DNA of 64,000 nucleotides from Vibrio splendidus 12E03 (GTDB lineage: Bacteria > Pseudomonadota > Gammaproteobacteria > Enterobacterales > Vibrionaceae). Below the pieces are notes generated by a model, which was not told where the DNA came from, searched no databases, and was given only the letters and a program-made list of their open reading frames with translations. Of this stretch, positions 17,494 through 38,739 are shown one piece after another (within the stretch, counting starts at the first letter, position 1; every line of letters begins with the position of its first letter). A program made the position numbers and the translations under genes. The stretch lies in contig NZ_AJZD02000215.1 in the NCBI RefSeq assembly GCF_000272105.2, forward strand, positions 1-64,000. The letters are read 5' to 3'.

Positions 17494-18834
17494 CTAAAAA
17501 GAGAATCGAGTCCATTTCTTCGCTCGCCAGCGATAGGCCATGATGATTCCACGGAACCACTCGTCCATCGCTATTGCCATCCAAGCCCCTAATACGCCAT
17601 AACCCCAATGCACGCCAAGCAAGTAGCTCATGGCAACCCCAATGCCCCACATGCTGAGAATACCCATTTTGATCGGGAATTTAATGTCGCCAGCGGCCTT
17701 TAGACAAGAGATAAAGATCAGGTTAAATACTCGGCCAGCTTCAAGAATGATGGAACCTGCAATCAGCGCGGCAGTTAGCGCAACGATCTCTGGATCTTGC
17801 GTGAACAGATCGAGAATTTCGAAACGGAACACATAAACCATGCAGGTAATCGCGGTTGAGGCGATAAAGCCAACCACAAAGTAACGTTGCACGCGCTTGG
17901 TGATCTCGTCGATCCAACCCTTACCAATGTAATAGCCTGTTTGGATTTGGCTGCCTTGACCAATTGCCAGTGCAAACGCAAAAGAGAGGCGAGCTATGTT
18001 TTGTGCGTAAGTAAACGCAGCCAGTGAAGACGTACCCATCTGCACGACAAAGAAGGTAATGCTGATCTGAGCCATGTTATAAGAGAGCACTTCTCCGGCG
18101 TTCATCGAGCCGATCTTAATGATTTTTTGATAGATGGCTTTCGGCACAGATTTAAACTGCTTCACTGGTAGATCAATCCCTTTGCTTCTGACCACACCAA
18201 TCAAGATCAACATTCCGATTACTTGGCTAATTACGGTCGCGGTCGCAACCCCTTGCACGCCGTATACAGGCAAACCAAAAGGTTGATATAGGGCACAGTA
18301 GTTACCGAATACGTTGATGACACCTGCAATCATGTTGATCACCATCGGTGACTTTGAATAGCCATGACTGCGCAAAATAGTGGTGAGAACCACACCTATG
18401 GTTACATTGAAGGTGAGAGCACCACTGATGAACAGGTATTCTTGCGCATACTGTTCGACTTGAGGTTCGAGTTGATAAAGCGGGATAAAATATTCAGCAA
18501 CAAGAACGGCAATAACACTGAGTAGCACACCGGCAATAATGGCAAGAATGATACTTGCTACACCCACGTGAGCGCTCTCTTGAGTGCGGGAGGCACCGTT
18601 GTACTGCGCGATTAAAATCCCTGTACCACTGCTGACCATAGTTGAGACAATGATCAGGAAAAAGGATATCTGAGAAATAACACCAACGGCAGACACGGCT
18701 TTGTCCGAGTATCCCGATAACATGAATACATCACTGGTGTTGAGTGCGGTTCTTAAAAGAACTTCGATAAAAATCGGCCAGGTGAGCGCAACGATTCCCA
18801 TACGTTTGTTTAGGGTGGAATCAGCATTAGGCAT
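17494..18834 (-). CDS. MATE-family multidrug/Na+ antiporter
   Basis: 446 residues with about 12 membrane helices in two MATE repeats. Signatures include 'ALTWPIFIEVLLRTALNTSDVFMLSGYSDKAVSAVGVISQI' region at 13-53 and the related second-half 'SYNMAQISITFFVVQMGTSSLAAFTYAQNI' (about 253). This is the NorM/DinF/MepA superfamily that exports cationic compounds using an ion gradient. It is monocistronic, sharing the bidirectional terminator with the LysR gene. The substrate cannot be read from sequence. Confidence 0.9.
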   Translation of the reverse strand: MPNADSTLNKRMGIVALTWPIFIEVLLRTALNTSDVFMLSGYSDKAVSAVGVISQISFFLIIVSTMVSSGTGILIAQYNGASRTQESAHVGVASIILAIIAGVLLSVIAVLVAEYFIPLYQLEPQVEQYAQEYLFISGALTFNVTIGVVLTTILRSHGYSKSPMVINMIAGVINVFGNYCALYQPFGLPVYGVQGVATATVISQVIGMLILIGVVRSKGIDLPVKQFKSVPKAIYQKIIKIGSMNAGEVLSYNMAQISITFFVVQMGTSSLAAFTYAQNIARLSFAFALAIGQGSQIQTGYYIGKGWIDEITKRVQRYFVVGFIASTAITCMVYVFRFEILDLFTQDPEIVALTAALIAGSIILEAGRVFNLIFISCLKAAGDIKFPIKMGILSMWGIGVAMSYLLGVHWGYGVLGAWMAIAMDEWFRGIIMAYRWRAKKWTRFSF

Positions 18835-19139
18835 TTAGGTTTTCTCAAAAAAGGGGTAGGCGACACTATAGTTTAGCGATTATTTAGTAAACGACTATCA
18901 AATTAATGTCCGGAAGACTAATAAGGATAAATAAAATTCGAATAAGTCTTCAGAACCCAATATTTCAGTGAGAGTGATGAAATTTTTGAGTGGGATTTCA
19001 TAGCAAGAGCACTCTTTGTTTTTTGTGAGTAAAAGGTTGCCCGTGTTAGCGGAGTACAGCGAATAGAGTAAAAGGATCATAGTAGGCCAAATAGTCTAAA
19101 TACTTGTTTGTTCGATTATTTGGCTTCAAATGTAAAAAA
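18835..19139. other. gene-free stretch upstream of the MATE gene
   Basis: About 300 bases, AT-rich, between the MATE start and the terminator of the ygjK-like gene. A 60-codon minus-strand reading frame here (18898-19080) has no ribosome site and no recognisable features, and is not called. No strong promoter or repeat was recognised. Confidence 0.5.
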
Positions 19140-19164
19140 GGCACTCAGCGAGATACTGAGTGCC
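19140..19164 (-). terminator. terminator of the ygjK-like gene
   Basis: GGCACTCAG and CTGAGTGCC arms with a seven-base loop; on the minus strand the stem is followed by CTTTTTT. It lies 63 bases past the ygjK-like stop. Confidence 0.85.
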
Positions 19165-19226
19165 AAAGCCTGAAATTTATGAGGTTATGGTTTCATTGAA
19201 TTCCAGAAGACAGGTATAGGTTTGAT

Positions 19227-21614
<2,388 letters not shown>

Positions 21615-21617
21615 TTA

Positions 21618-22754
<1,137 letters not shown>

Positions 22755-22855
22755 TCAAGGCGTATACGGTCAGCTCACTTACGATCGCAAAACCGATATT
22801 AATGATTATTTTCGTGTTTAAAATTAAATTACTCTAAAAGTGTGAACTGTTTTTA

Positions 22856-22867
22856 GTAAATATTTAC
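22856..22867. promoter_or_regulatory. palindrome GTAAATATTTAC upstream of ygjJ-ygjK
   Basis: A 12-bp perfect palindrome preceded by TTTTTA, forming TTTAGTAAA. It resembles the operators in front of ebgA and ebgR and may be an EbgR site for the ygjJ-ygjK transcript. Confidence 0.4.
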
Positions 22868-22974
22868 CTTGAATTGAATTTGGTTTTTAGTTGAATTTGT
22901 ACGCTGATGGCTGGTGATGGATGTATTTGGTTTGTGAATTTAAATCTGATGGATGAATTGGATGGGTAAATAAA

Positions 22975-23004
22975 AAGGCACTCACCAAATGGGGGGAGTG
23001 CCTT
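22975..23004 (-). terminator. terminator of the first YgjI-like permease gene
   Basis: AAGGCACTC and GAGTGCCTT arms with a 12-base loop; Ts follow on the minus strand. It separates this permease gene from ygjJ, which therefore has its own promoter within 22683-22970. Confidence 0.8.
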
Positions 23005-23032
23005 AAGGCTTTAACGAGAGCGCAGGATTAAC

Positions 23033-24990
<1,958 letters not shown>

Positions 24991-24993
24991 AAA

Positions 24994-25017
24994 AAAAGCG
25001 CCTTGGTAGGCGCTTTT
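24994..25017 (-). terminator. terminator of the ebgA-ebgC-permease operon
   Basis: AAAAGCGCC/GGCGCTTTT arms with a six-base loop; the A-run at 24990 gives Ts on the minus strand. Next to it lies a run of ten Gs (25024-25033). Confidence 0.85.
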
Positions 25018-25043
25018 AAAGTTGGGGGGGGGGATGCAGAGAG

Positions 25044-26492
<1,449 letters not shown>

Positions 26493-26556
26493 TTATAGTC
26501 GTTATTTCCCTATGCTTCTTTGTAGGGAAGAAGCACAGAGGTTTTGTTCAGTCTAT

Positions 26557-26583
26557 TTGAGCCTTGAACGGCAAGGCTCAAAC
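26557..26583. repeat. perfect hairpin between ebgC and permease copy 2
   Basis: TTTGAGCCTTG and CAAGGCTCAAA (11 bp) around AACGG. There is no T-tract on either strand, so it may be an mRNA-stabilising or processing hairpin within the operon instead of a full terminator. Confidence 0.55.
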
Positions 26584-26609
26584 GCGCTGTGAGTTAATAG
26601 GGTTATTGC

Positions 26610-30365
<3,756 letters not shown>

Positions 30366-30470
30366 TTACAGTGCTGTGTGATCCACTTAAAATAATGCTA
30401 TTGGGTGCTTTAGGCGGCGGATTTTACAAGGGAGAATGCGAATGAAAAGTGATGTGGTATGCATAAAAAA

Positions 30471-30493
30471 GGCCACCCGACATATTGGTGGCC
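30471..30493 (-). terminator. terminator of ebgR
   Basis: GGCCACC/GGTGGCC arms with a nine-base loop; the minus strand continues into TTTTTT. It isolates ebgR from the ebgA promoter. Confidence 0.85.
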
Positions 30494-30519
30494 TTTAGTT
30501 ATCTAATTGAAAGTTATAG

Positions 30520-31587
<1,068 letters not shown>

Positions 31588-31621
31588 CTATTGTAATCAA
31601 ACTGAAAGTCATTGCATTAAC

Positions 31622-31632
31622 TTTTAGTAAAA
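31622..31632. promoter_or_regulatory. TTTTAGTAAAA element upstream of ebgR
   Basis: An 11-bp perfect odd palindrome; a second near-copy (TTTAGTAAAA) lies at 31549-31558. The same core occurs before ebgA and ygjJ, and once before galR. Candidate EbgR autoregulatory sites. Confidence 0.4.
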
Positions 31633-31761
31633 TAAATGCTCAACTCCTCTGTGATGTCTCAAATCTAACTATCTACAAATATCTCATTTAAATTCAATGA
31701 ATTAGATGTCTATATCGATTTGTTTTTTCTATAACTTAATCGACGAGCTGTGTGTAACTTT

Positions 31762-31777
31762 GTGTAAACGTTTACAC
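31762..31777. promoter_or_regulatory. perfect GalR-type operator upstream of galE
   Basis: GTGTAAACGTTTACAC, a 16-bp perfect palindrome that matches the E. coli gal operator consensus GTGKAANCGNTTNCAC at every defined base. It lies 120 bases before the galE start and is the likely site for the GalR-type protein at 37090-38088. Confidence 0.8.
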
Positions 31778-31779
31778 TT

Positions 31780-31795
31780 CGTGGTTCTGATCACA
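31780..31795. promoter_or_regulatory. possible CRP site upstream of galE
   Basis: CGTGG-N6-TCACA: one half is perfect and the other has two mismatches to TGTGA-N6-TCACA. It follows the GalR operator by two bases, similar in spirit to the CRP/GalR overlap of the E. coli gal promoter. Confidence 0.4.
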
Positions 31796-31897
31796 GAAAT
31801 ATTGCCAAATTGGCTGCTACTATTTCCGCAACAACGAACCAATACGCAGCGTATTGGGGCAGATTAAATCGTGAATGACAGCGAAGAGAGGTTGATT

Positions 31898-32908
31898 GTG
31901 AAAGTACTGGTTACAGGCGGTATGGGTTACATCGGGAGCCATACATGCATCCAAATGATGCAGGCAGGTATGGAGCCAATCATTGTAGACAACCTTTGCA
32001 ATAGCAAAGAGCTAGTACTGGAGCGAATCAATGCGCTAACCGGTCAAACACCAACATTTTATTTAGGTGATATCCGTGATGAGTCGTTTTTAGATGGCGT
32101 GTTTGCCAAGCATGATATCCAAGCTGTGATTCATTTTGCAGGCCTAAAAGCGGTGGGTGAATCGGTCGCTAAGCCTTTGGAATACTACGATAACAACGTT
32201 AATGGCTCATTGGTTCTTGCTCGCTGTATGAAAAAAGCGGGCGTGAAAAGTATCGTGTTTAGTTCTTCAGCGACTGTCTACGGTGACCCTGAGATTGTGC
32301 CAATCACCGAAAGCTCTCCAACAAGTGCAACGACTAATCCTTATGGTCGAAGTAAGTACATGGTTGAAGAGTGTTTGAGTGATTTATTCAACGCTGAAAA
32401 TGATTGGAGCGTGACGTTACTGCGTTATTTCAACCCGGTTGGCGCGCACCCCTCAGGCACTATGGGCGAAGACCCACAAGGTATTCCAAACAACTTAATG
32501 CCATTCATTGCGCAGGTTGCTGTCGGTCGTAGAGAGAAGCTTTCTATTTTTGGAAACGATTACCCAACACCGGATGGAACTGGCGTTCGTGACTACATCC
32601 ACGTGATGGATTTGGCCGATGGCCATGTCGCAGCACTAAAAGCGGTCGGCGAAAAGGCAGGTTTGCACATTTACAACCTAGGGACAGGTAAGGGATCGAG
32701 TGTTCTAGAAATGCTGCAAGCTTTTGCTGAAGCATCAGGTAAGCCGGTTCCTTATGAAATCTGTCCACGCCGTGCTGGTGATATTGCGGAATGTTGGGCA
32801 AGCACGGAAAAGGCGGAACGTGAACTTGGCTGGAAGGCGACTCGCAGCGTGATGGAGATGACGGCGGATACGTGGAATTGGCAGTCGAATAACCCTAATG
32901 GCTATTAA
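31898..32908 (+). CDS. galE: UDP-glucose 4-epimerase GalE
   Basis: 336 residues from GTG 31898 (AGAGAGG upstream), which gives MKVLVTGG as in known GalE proteins; an in-frame GTG at 31871 would add nine residues. A short-chain-dehydrogenase fold with the NAD-binding TGGMGYIGSH motif and the catalytic Tyr149-x3-Lys153 (YGRSK). It interconverts UDP-galactose and UDP-glucose. First gene of galETKM, under the GalR operator. It is complete and ordinary in length. Confidence 0.96.
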   Translation: MKVLVTGGMGYIGSHTCIQMMQAGMEPIIVDNLCNSKELVLERINALTGQTPTFYLGDIRDESFLDGVFAKHDIQAVIHFAGLKAVGESVAKPLEYYDNNVNGSLVLARCMKKAGVKSIVFSSSATVYGDPEIVPITESSPTSATTNPYGRSKYMVEECLSDLFNAENDWSVTLLRYFNPVGAHPSGTMGEDPQGIPNNLMPFIAQVAVGRREKLSIFGNDYPTPDGTGVRDYIHVMDLADGHVAALKAVGEKAGLHIYNLGTGKGSSVLEMLQAFAEASGKPVPYEICPRRAGDIAECWASTEKAERELGWKATRSVMEMTADTWNWQSNNPNGY

Positions 32909-32974
32909 CTTGATGTAATTGAAAGCTGTAACTCCAACTTCTTTGGGGAATGCAGCGGTAAGAGATTAGAAAAG

Positions 32975-33163
32975 AGAGATTCCAGATATCTCGTACCTCG
33001 ATTCTGGAATGACGGGTGAGTTAAAGGTTCTTGAGCGCTATAGGCTATTAGCTGATGCACCGAGCTATAGAGCTCTGGAAAAACGTCTAAACATAGAGGT
33101 TTAGACACTGAGTTTTATCAAACGTCATTCCAGATTCGAGGGACGAGCGTGATAGGGAATCTC
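32975..33163. repeat. inverted repeat pair between galE and galT
   Basis: Arm 1 (about 32975-33015) contains GATTCCAGATATCTCG and ATTCTGGAATGACG; arm 2 (about 33122-33163) is a near reverse complement beginning ACGTCATTCCAGATTCGAG. Each arm is itself a partial hairpin. A closely related pair occurs between galT and galK. This looks like a dispersed palindromic repeat family. A mobile or mRNA-processing role is not decided. Confidence 0.75.
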
Positions 33164-33227
33164 CTCGCAGAAGAATTACTTATCTTGGTGAAAGTGCCAA
33201 GACACAAAAATTAAGAGCAATGTAAGT

Positions 33228-34280
33228 ATGTCAAAAGTTGAATTTAACCCAGTAGACCACCCACACCGTCGTTATAACCCACTAACGGGTCAGTGGATCT
33301 TAGTCTCGCCGCATCGTGCGAAACGCCCGTGGAGTGGCCAAGATGAAAAGCCATCCACTGAGCAACTGCCAGCGTACGACAAAGAGTGCTTCCTTTGTCC
33401 AACTAACACGCGTATCTCGGGTGATGAGAACCCAGACTACGACGGAACTTACGTGTTCAGTAACGATTTCGCGGCGTTGATGCCTGATTCGCCTGACGCT
33501 CCAGAGTCTGACAATCCTCTATTTAAGACTCAAGGTGTTCGAGGGCTGAGCCGCGTTATCTGCTTCTCGCCAGATCACAGCAAAACATTGCCGGAACTAC
33601 CGGTGAACAAAATTCGTTGTGTGATTGATACCTGGAATGAGCAGATAGAAGAGCTAGGAAAAGATTACCTATGGGTTCAAGCGTTTGAAAATAAGGGCGA
33701 GACCATGGGCTGCTCTCAGCCACACCCGCACGGTCAAATCTGGGCGAACAGCTTTCTGCCAAATGAGATTGAGCGTAAAGAGAAGCTGTTAAAAGAGTAC
33801 TTCAAACAACAAGGCTCAAACCTATTAGTGGATTACGTTGAAGCAGAAATGAAAGACGGCTCCCGCACAGTGGTTGAAACCGAGCATTGGATTGCTGTGG
33901 TTCCTTACTGGGCTGCATGGCCGTTTGAAACTATGTTGCTACCTAAAACGCATATTCGCCGCATGAGTGAACTGACTGACGAGCAGCGTGATGACTTGGC
34001 ACTTGCGATTAAGAAGCTGACCAGTCGCTACGACAACCTATTCCAATGTTCATTCCCTTACTCAATGGGCTGGCACTACGCGCCGTTCTTTGAAGAGGGC
34101 ACCGACATCGACCATTGGCAACTGCATGCGCTTTTCTACCCGCCGCTACTGCGCAGCGCATCAGTTCGTAAGTTTATGGTGGGCTACGAAATGTTGGCAG
34201 AATCTCAGCGTGATTTAACCGCAGAGCAAGCGGCGCAGCGTCTTCGTGATTTGAGTGAGGTTCACTATAAAGAGCAGTAA
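33228..34280 (+). CDS. galT: galactose-1-phosphate uridylyltransferase GalT
   Basis: 350 residues. Zinc ligands Cys54 and Cys57 in 'CFLCPTN', and the active-site HPHGQ motif (His166 and the nucleophilic His168) in '[13 protein letters not shown]'. It transfers UMP between UDP-glucose and galactose 1-phosphate. Length matches E. coli GalT (348). The 319-bp gap to galE contains the repeat pair, so expression within the operon may be modulated by RNA structure. Confidence 0.96.
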   Translation: MSKVEFNPVDHPHRRYNPLTGQWILVSPHRAKRPWSGQDEKPSTEQLPAYDKECFLCPTNTRISGDENPDYDGTYVFSNDFAALMPDSPDAPESDNPLFKTQGVRGLSRVICFSPDHSKTLPELPVNKIRCVIDTWNEQIEELGKDYLWVQAFENKGETMGCSQPHPHGQIWANSFLPNEIERKEKLLKEYFKQQGSNLLVDYVEAEMKDGSRTVVETEHWIAVVPYWAAWPFETMLLPKTHIRRMSELTDEQRDDLALAIKKLTSRYDNLFQCSFPYSMGWHYAPFFEEGTDIDHWQLHALFYPPLLRSASVRKFMVGYEMLAESQRDLTAEQAAQRLRDLSEVHYKEQ

Positions 34281-34303
34281 TAGGCTGCTTAGTAAATAAC
34301 AAG

Positions 34304-34447
34304 CGAGATTCCAGATATCTCGTCCCTCGATTCTGGAATGACGGCAGATGAGAAGCCCAGAAGTTCGAGCTTTGGGCCTTCGAGTTTAGAAGCTTAGCAG
34401 CCGATGTTGTCATTCCCTACCGTGAGAGACGAACGAGATAGGGAATC
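34304..34447. repeat. inverted repeat pair between galT and galK
   Basis: Arm 1 (34304-34344) is nearly identical to arm 1 of the galE-galT repeat (GATTCCAGATATCTCGT..CCTCGATTCTGGAATGACGG). Arm 2 (about 34408-34447: GTCATTCCCTACCGTGAG...CGAGATAGGGAATCT) is a diverged reverse complement. The two pairs are 1.2 kb apart and share orientation. Confidence 0.75.
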
Positions 34448-34519
34448 TAAAAGAATTAAAGTGGTGCCGAGAAGGAGCCATTACCAATTGAACAAAGAGT
34501 TTAAGCAGAGAGTTTACTT

Positions 34520-35680
34520 ATGTCTGATCTAATCCAAAACGTGAAAACATCTTTTGAGCAAGTCCTTGGTTACCAAGCGACTCATATTATTCAAGCACCA
34601 GGTCGTGTGAACCTGATCGGTGAACACACAGACTACAATGATGGCTTTGTCCTACCGTGTGCCATTAACTACCAAACCGTAGTCGCGGCGGCTAAGCGTG
34701 GCGACAACATGGTACGCGTAGTATCAGTGGACTACGGTAATGCAGTCGATGAGTTCGATTTAACTCAAGAGATCACCTTCCAACAAGACAAAATGTGGGC
34801 GAACTACATTCGTGGTGTGGTGAAGTGCTTAAAAGGTCGCGGCTTTGAATTTACAGGTGCAGACATCTCTGTAACGGGTAACGTACCTCAAGGTGCAGGT
34901 TTAAGTTCTTCTGCGGCACTTGAAGTGGTGATTGGTCAGACATTTAAGGTGCTTTACAACTTAGAGCTCACTCAAGCGGAAGTAGCATTGAACGGCCAGC
35001 AAGCAGAGAACGAGTTCGTTGGCTGTAACTGCGGCATTATGGATCAAATGATCTCGGCGGAAGGTCAAGCGAATCACGCGATGCTTTTGGATTGCCGTAG
35101 CCTAGAAACTCAAGCGGTTTCAATGCCTGAAGATATGGCGGTGGTGATCATCAATTCAAACAAGAAACGTGGTTTGGTCGACAGTGAATACAACACGCGC
35201 CGTGAGCAGTGTGAAGAAGCGGCTCGCTTGTTCGGTGTTCCAGCTTTGCGTGATGTAACGATTGAGCAGTTCAAAGCGAAAGAGTCTGAGCTGGATGAGA
35301 TGGTCGCTAAGCGTGCTCGCCATGTGATTACCGAGAATGACCGAACGGTGGAAGCGGCTCAAGCTCTACGTACTCATGACATGAAACGTATGGGTGAGTT
35401 GATGGCGGAATCACATGCATCAATGCGTGATGATTTTGAAATCACAGTCAAAGAGATCGATACGCTAGTGGATATGGTTAAAGAAGTGATTGGCGACCAA
35501 GGTGGCGTACGTATGACTGGCGGTGGCTTTGGTGGTTGTATCGTGGCGTTGGTTCCGCCAACTTTAGTTGATGAAATTAAAACAACGGTAGAACAAAAAT
35601 ACCAAGCAGCGACCGGACTAAAAGAATCCATTTATGTGTGCCAAGCGAAAGACGGCGCTGGTCTAGTTGAAGTAATCTAA
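34520..35680 (+). CDS. galK: galactokinase GalK
   Basis: 386 residues; GHMP kinase. Galactokinase signature '[22 protein letters not shown]' (about 28-50), ATP loop '[17 protein letters not shown]' and C-terminal '[11 protein letters not shown]' are all present. It phosphorylates galactose released by EbgA and by any galactosidic substrate imported through the neighbouring cluster. Start ATG 34520 has GCAGAGAG upstream. Confidence 0.96.
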   Translation: MSDLIQNVKTSFEQVLGYQATHIIQAPGRVNLIGEHTDYNDGFVLPCAINYQTVVAAAKRGDNMVRVVSVDYGNAVDEFDLTQEITFQQDKMWANYIRGVVKCLKGRGFEFTGADISVTGNVPQGAGLSSSAALEVVIGQTFKVLYNLELTQAEVALNGQQAENEFVGCNCGIMDQMISAEGQANHAMLLDCRSLETQAVSMPEDMAVVIINSNKKRGLVDSEYNTRREQCEEAARLFGVPALRDVTIEQFKAKESELDEMVAKRARHVITENDRTVEAAQALRTHDMKRMGELMAESHASMRDDFEITVKEIDTLVDMVKEVIGDQGGVRMTGGGFGGCIVALVPPTLVDEIKTTVEQKYQAATGLKESIYVCQAKDGAGLVEVI

Positions 35681-35732
35681 CCGACAGACAAAAGGCTTAT
35701 CACACAAAAAGATCATGGTAGGCCAAATGCTA

Positions 35733-35762
35733 ATGCCTTTACCTTAAGGTAGGGGCTTTATT
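35733..35762 (+). other. imperfect hairpin between galK and galM
   Basis: ACCTTAAGGT at the tip with GCC/GGGC flanks and following TTTATTA. It could act as a weak terminator or an attenuating structure; galM still has a good AGAAGGAA site and probably belongs to the operon. Confidence 0.3.
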
Positions 35763-35785
35763 ACTGGCAGTAGAAGGAATTTAGA

Positions 35786-36865
35786 ATGACACAAGCGCAG
35801 AACCTGCATCAATCCATGACAGAAACTGCAGCCTATGATGGCCAACCTGCTCAGCTTGTCACACTGTCCAATGCACGCGGTATGGAAGTGACATTCATGG
35901 ATATTGGCGCAACGTGGTTGAGCTGTATCTTGCCAGTAAAAGGAAATAGACGAGAAGTACTATTGGGTGTGAATTCACTGGATAACTTCGAGAAGCAAGC
36001 CAGTTATATGGGGGCGACAGTTGGTCGTTATGCTAACCGCATTGCCAATGGTCGTTTCAAGATTGATGGCAAGACTTATAAGCTGGCAACCAACCAAGCA
36101 GGGAACACCTTACATGGTGGTCCGAATGGTTTTGATAAACGTCGTTGGAATATTACTGAACAGACTGAAACATCGGTTGTGTTTAGCTTAGTTTCAGCCG
36201 ATGGCGACCAAGGTTTTCCGGGGAATTTGAACGTGTCGGTTCGTTACGAAATCACCGAAGATAATCGAGTCTCTATCGATTACACAGCCAACACTGATAA
36301 ACCAACCGTAGTGAACCTAACCAATCATGCCTACTTTAATCTGCTCGGTGCAGAAGCAGGGCACGATTGCTTGTCTCACATTGTGAGTATCAACGCGTCT
36401 CAGTTCTTGCCAACCAACTCTGTCGGCATTCCATTAGGCAACTTGAAATCGGTGAAATCGACCAGCTTCGACTTTACTCAGCCTATGATGATCTCAGAGC
36501 GTTTATTGGGTGATGAACAACAGAAAGCCGCTAAGGGTTACGATCACTCTTTCTTATTGGCTGACGGCTGTAAACGCACTCAATGTGCCGCGACTGTGAC
36601 CTCGCCAGATGCGCTCGTCACTTTAAAAGTATTTTCAACCAAACCTGCGATGCAGTTGTACACCGGAAACTGGCTTGGTGGCACACCAAACCGAAGTGGT
36701 GGCAGCTATGAAGATTACGCAGGTTTGGCATTAGAAACCCAGTTCTTACCTGACTCTCCTAACCACCCAGAGTGGAAGCAGGACAGTTGTATTCTCCAGC
36801 CTGAACAAGAATACCACTATCGTACCTGCTACCAGTTTGAATTTTCGGGGGATTCTTCAAACTAG
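35786..36865 (+). CDS. galM: aldose 1-epimerase (galactose mutarotase) GalM
   Basis: 359 residues of the galactose mutarotase-like superfamily. Landmarks are 'GATVGRYANRIANGRF', 'LHGGPNGFDKRRW' (His of the active site), 'LTNHAYFNLLG' (second His) and a C-terminal 'ALETQFLPDSPNHPEW' with the catalytic Glu. It interconverts beta- and alpha-galactose so that GalK can use it. Last gene of galETKM. Confidence 0.94.
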   Translation: MTQAQNLHQSMTETAAYDGQPAQLVTLSNARGMEVTFMDIGATWLSCILPVKGNRREVLLGVNSLDNFEKQASYMGATVGRYANRIANGRFKIDGKTYKLATNQAGNTLHGGPNGFDKRRWNITEQTETSVVFSLVSADGDQGFPGNLNVSVRYEITEDNRVSIDYTANTDKPTVVNLTNHAYFNLLGAEAGHDCLSHIVSINASQFLPTNSVGIPLGNLKSVKSTSFDFTQPMMISERLLGDEQQKAAKGYDHSFLLADGCKRTQCAATVTSPDALVTLKVFSTKPAMQLYTGNWLGGTPNRSGGSYEDYAGLALETQFLPDSPNHPEWKQDSCILQPEQEYHYRTCYQFEFSGDSSN

Positions 36866-37024
36866 TACGCTCTAGCTCAAAGCGGTGATGCCATTGCTTT
36901 TGTTTATTGATGAATAGAGGGGTGTGACTTGTCATGTGTCTCTGGGGGAGATGAACCAAAGCGGCACCTAGCAATCATTTTGTCTAAATAGGAAGTGAGT
37001 GTTGGGTACTTGAGTAAGGTAAGA

Positions 37025-37062
37025 AAGCCCTAGCAGAAGTGATTCTGTTAGGGCTTTTTTGT
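37025..37062. terminator. bidirectional terminator between galM and galR
   Basis: AAAGCCCTAGCAGAA / TTCTGTTAGGGCTTTTTT, a 14-15 bp stem with a GU-compatible mismatch and a four-base loop, with a T-run on the + strand and A-rich entry. It serves the convergent galM and galR genes. Confidence 0.85.
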
Positions 37063-37089
37063 TTCTTAGTGCGTTTTTTAAACGGTCGC

Positions 37090-38088
37090 TTAGGCTTTTT
37101 CTACCGAGTTACGGCGCACCAAAGTAGGAGAGAACATCATAGGCTCTGCCGAAGTTGTTTCCTCTTTTGCCAAGCTCAAGGCGAGTCGTGTTGCTTTCTC
37201 AGCCATCATTTGAATAGGGTAACGAATGGTCGTCAGTTTCGGGTGAACATAGCGGGCAATTAATCCATCATCAAAGCCGATGATCGACATGTTATCCGGT
37301 GCTTGAATGCCGTTCTCGTCGAGCACAGACAAGGCACCCGCGGCCATGTAGTCGTTGTAGGCCACAATACCGGTGATCGGTAGGGATTTAGTCAGCAGAT
37401 TGGTCATCGCATACTCGCCGCCATCGCTGGTTGGCTGGGCGTGTTCAATATAACTTTCAGATAGCTCAATGCCGTACTCTTTCAGAGCGGCTTGGTAGCC
37501 CTCAACACGTTCATTTGCATCTTCAATGCTTGAAGAAGAGGCGATACAGGCAATGTTTTTATGGCCATGACGAATCAAATATTCAGTCGCGAGAAATGCG
37601 CCTTTCTTGTTATCAAGGAAGATGCAGCGTTCGGCAATCTCTTCGATATAGCGGTTGATCAACACTAAGCCTTTCACTTCTTTGGCGTAGCCGATCAGCT
37701 CTTCATCGGTTAGACCTTTTGAGTGAATCACAAGTGAATCGCAGCGGTTATTGATCAGCAGTTCAATGGCTTGCTTCTCTTCTTCACGGTCATGAGAGCC
37801 GTTGCCCACTAAGATGTGTTTGCCGTTTTCTCTTGCCACGTTGTCGACCGATTTAACGAGCGTGCCAAAGAAAGGATCCGAAATATCACCCACGAGTACG
37901 CCAATGGTATTGGTGCTTTGGCTTACCAGCGCGCGAGCATTGGCGTTGGGACGGTAGCCAAGCTTAGACATCGCTTTAGTTACTGACTCAATAGAGCTAG
38001 CACTCGCCTTAGGGGATTTATTGATCACTCGAGATACGGTTGCAACAGAAACACCAGCTTCCTTTGCTACATCTTTGATTGTCGCCAT
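37090..38088 (-). CDS. galR: LacI-family repressor, GalR/GalS-like
   Basis: 332 residues from ATG 38088 (TGAGGT upstream; the longer reading frame to 38139 lacks a site and would overlap the promoter region). HTH 'TIKDVAKEAGVSVATVSRVINKSP', hinge 'YRPNANARALVSQSTNTIGVLVGDISDPFFG', effector domain ending 'RRNSVEKA'. The sequence resembles E. coli GalR/GalS, and a perfect GalR operator lies before galE. A second operator-like element at 38210-38225 suggests autoregulation. Confidence 0.87.
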   Translation of the reverse strand: MATIKDVAKEAGVSVATVSRVINKSPKASASSIESVTKAMSKLGYRPNANARALVSQSTNTIGVLVGDISDPFFGTLVKSVDNVARENGKHILVGNGSHDREEEKQAIELLINNRCDSLVIHSKGLTDEELIGYAKEVKGLVLINRYIEEIAERCIFLDNKKGAFLATEYLIRHGHKNIACIASSSSIEDANERVEGYQAALKEYGIELSESYIEHAQPTSDGGEYAMTNLLTKSLPITGIVAYNDYMAAGALSVLDENGIQAPDNMSIIGFDDGLIARYVHPKLTTIRYPIQMMAEKATRLALSLAKEETTSAEPMMFSPTLVRRNSVEKA

Positions 38089-38209
38089 TTTTAACCTCAT
38101 TTGATTGCTGTGCTTATTTAACACCGACAATGAGAGCAAGGCAATGAAACTCTTATTTTACTTCTATTATTGAGATCTTTACCGCTTGTAATTATTGAAC
38201 TTAGTGCTA

Positions 38210-38225
38210 GTGTAAACATTTACAT
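38210..38225. promoter_or_regulatory. GalR-type operator upstream of galR
   Basis: GTGTAAACATTTACAT, differing from the consensus GTGKAANCGNTTNCAC at two defined bases. It lies 122 bases before the galR start and 61 before the divergent CsaA-like gene. Confidence 0.55.
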
Positions 38226-38282
38226 TTTACTTAATTTTAGTAAATTCTTGGTGGGTAAAAAATCAATCAATATAGGAAGTGA

Positions 38283-38618
<336 letters not shown>

Positions 38619-38739
38619 GCGGTCTACTTAGTCGGTGAGCTCATTTGTTATAAGCTCATCGACCTCTATGTTCTCAAAGCTCCAAAATGACCAAAGATCC
38701 AAATTATTGCAGCTTCAACATCACCTAAGTCTTTAAAGG

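Noticed and set aside
18898..19080. 60-codon minus-strand frame upstream of the MATE gene
   Set aside because: No ribosome site, no terminator of its own, no recognisable protein features.
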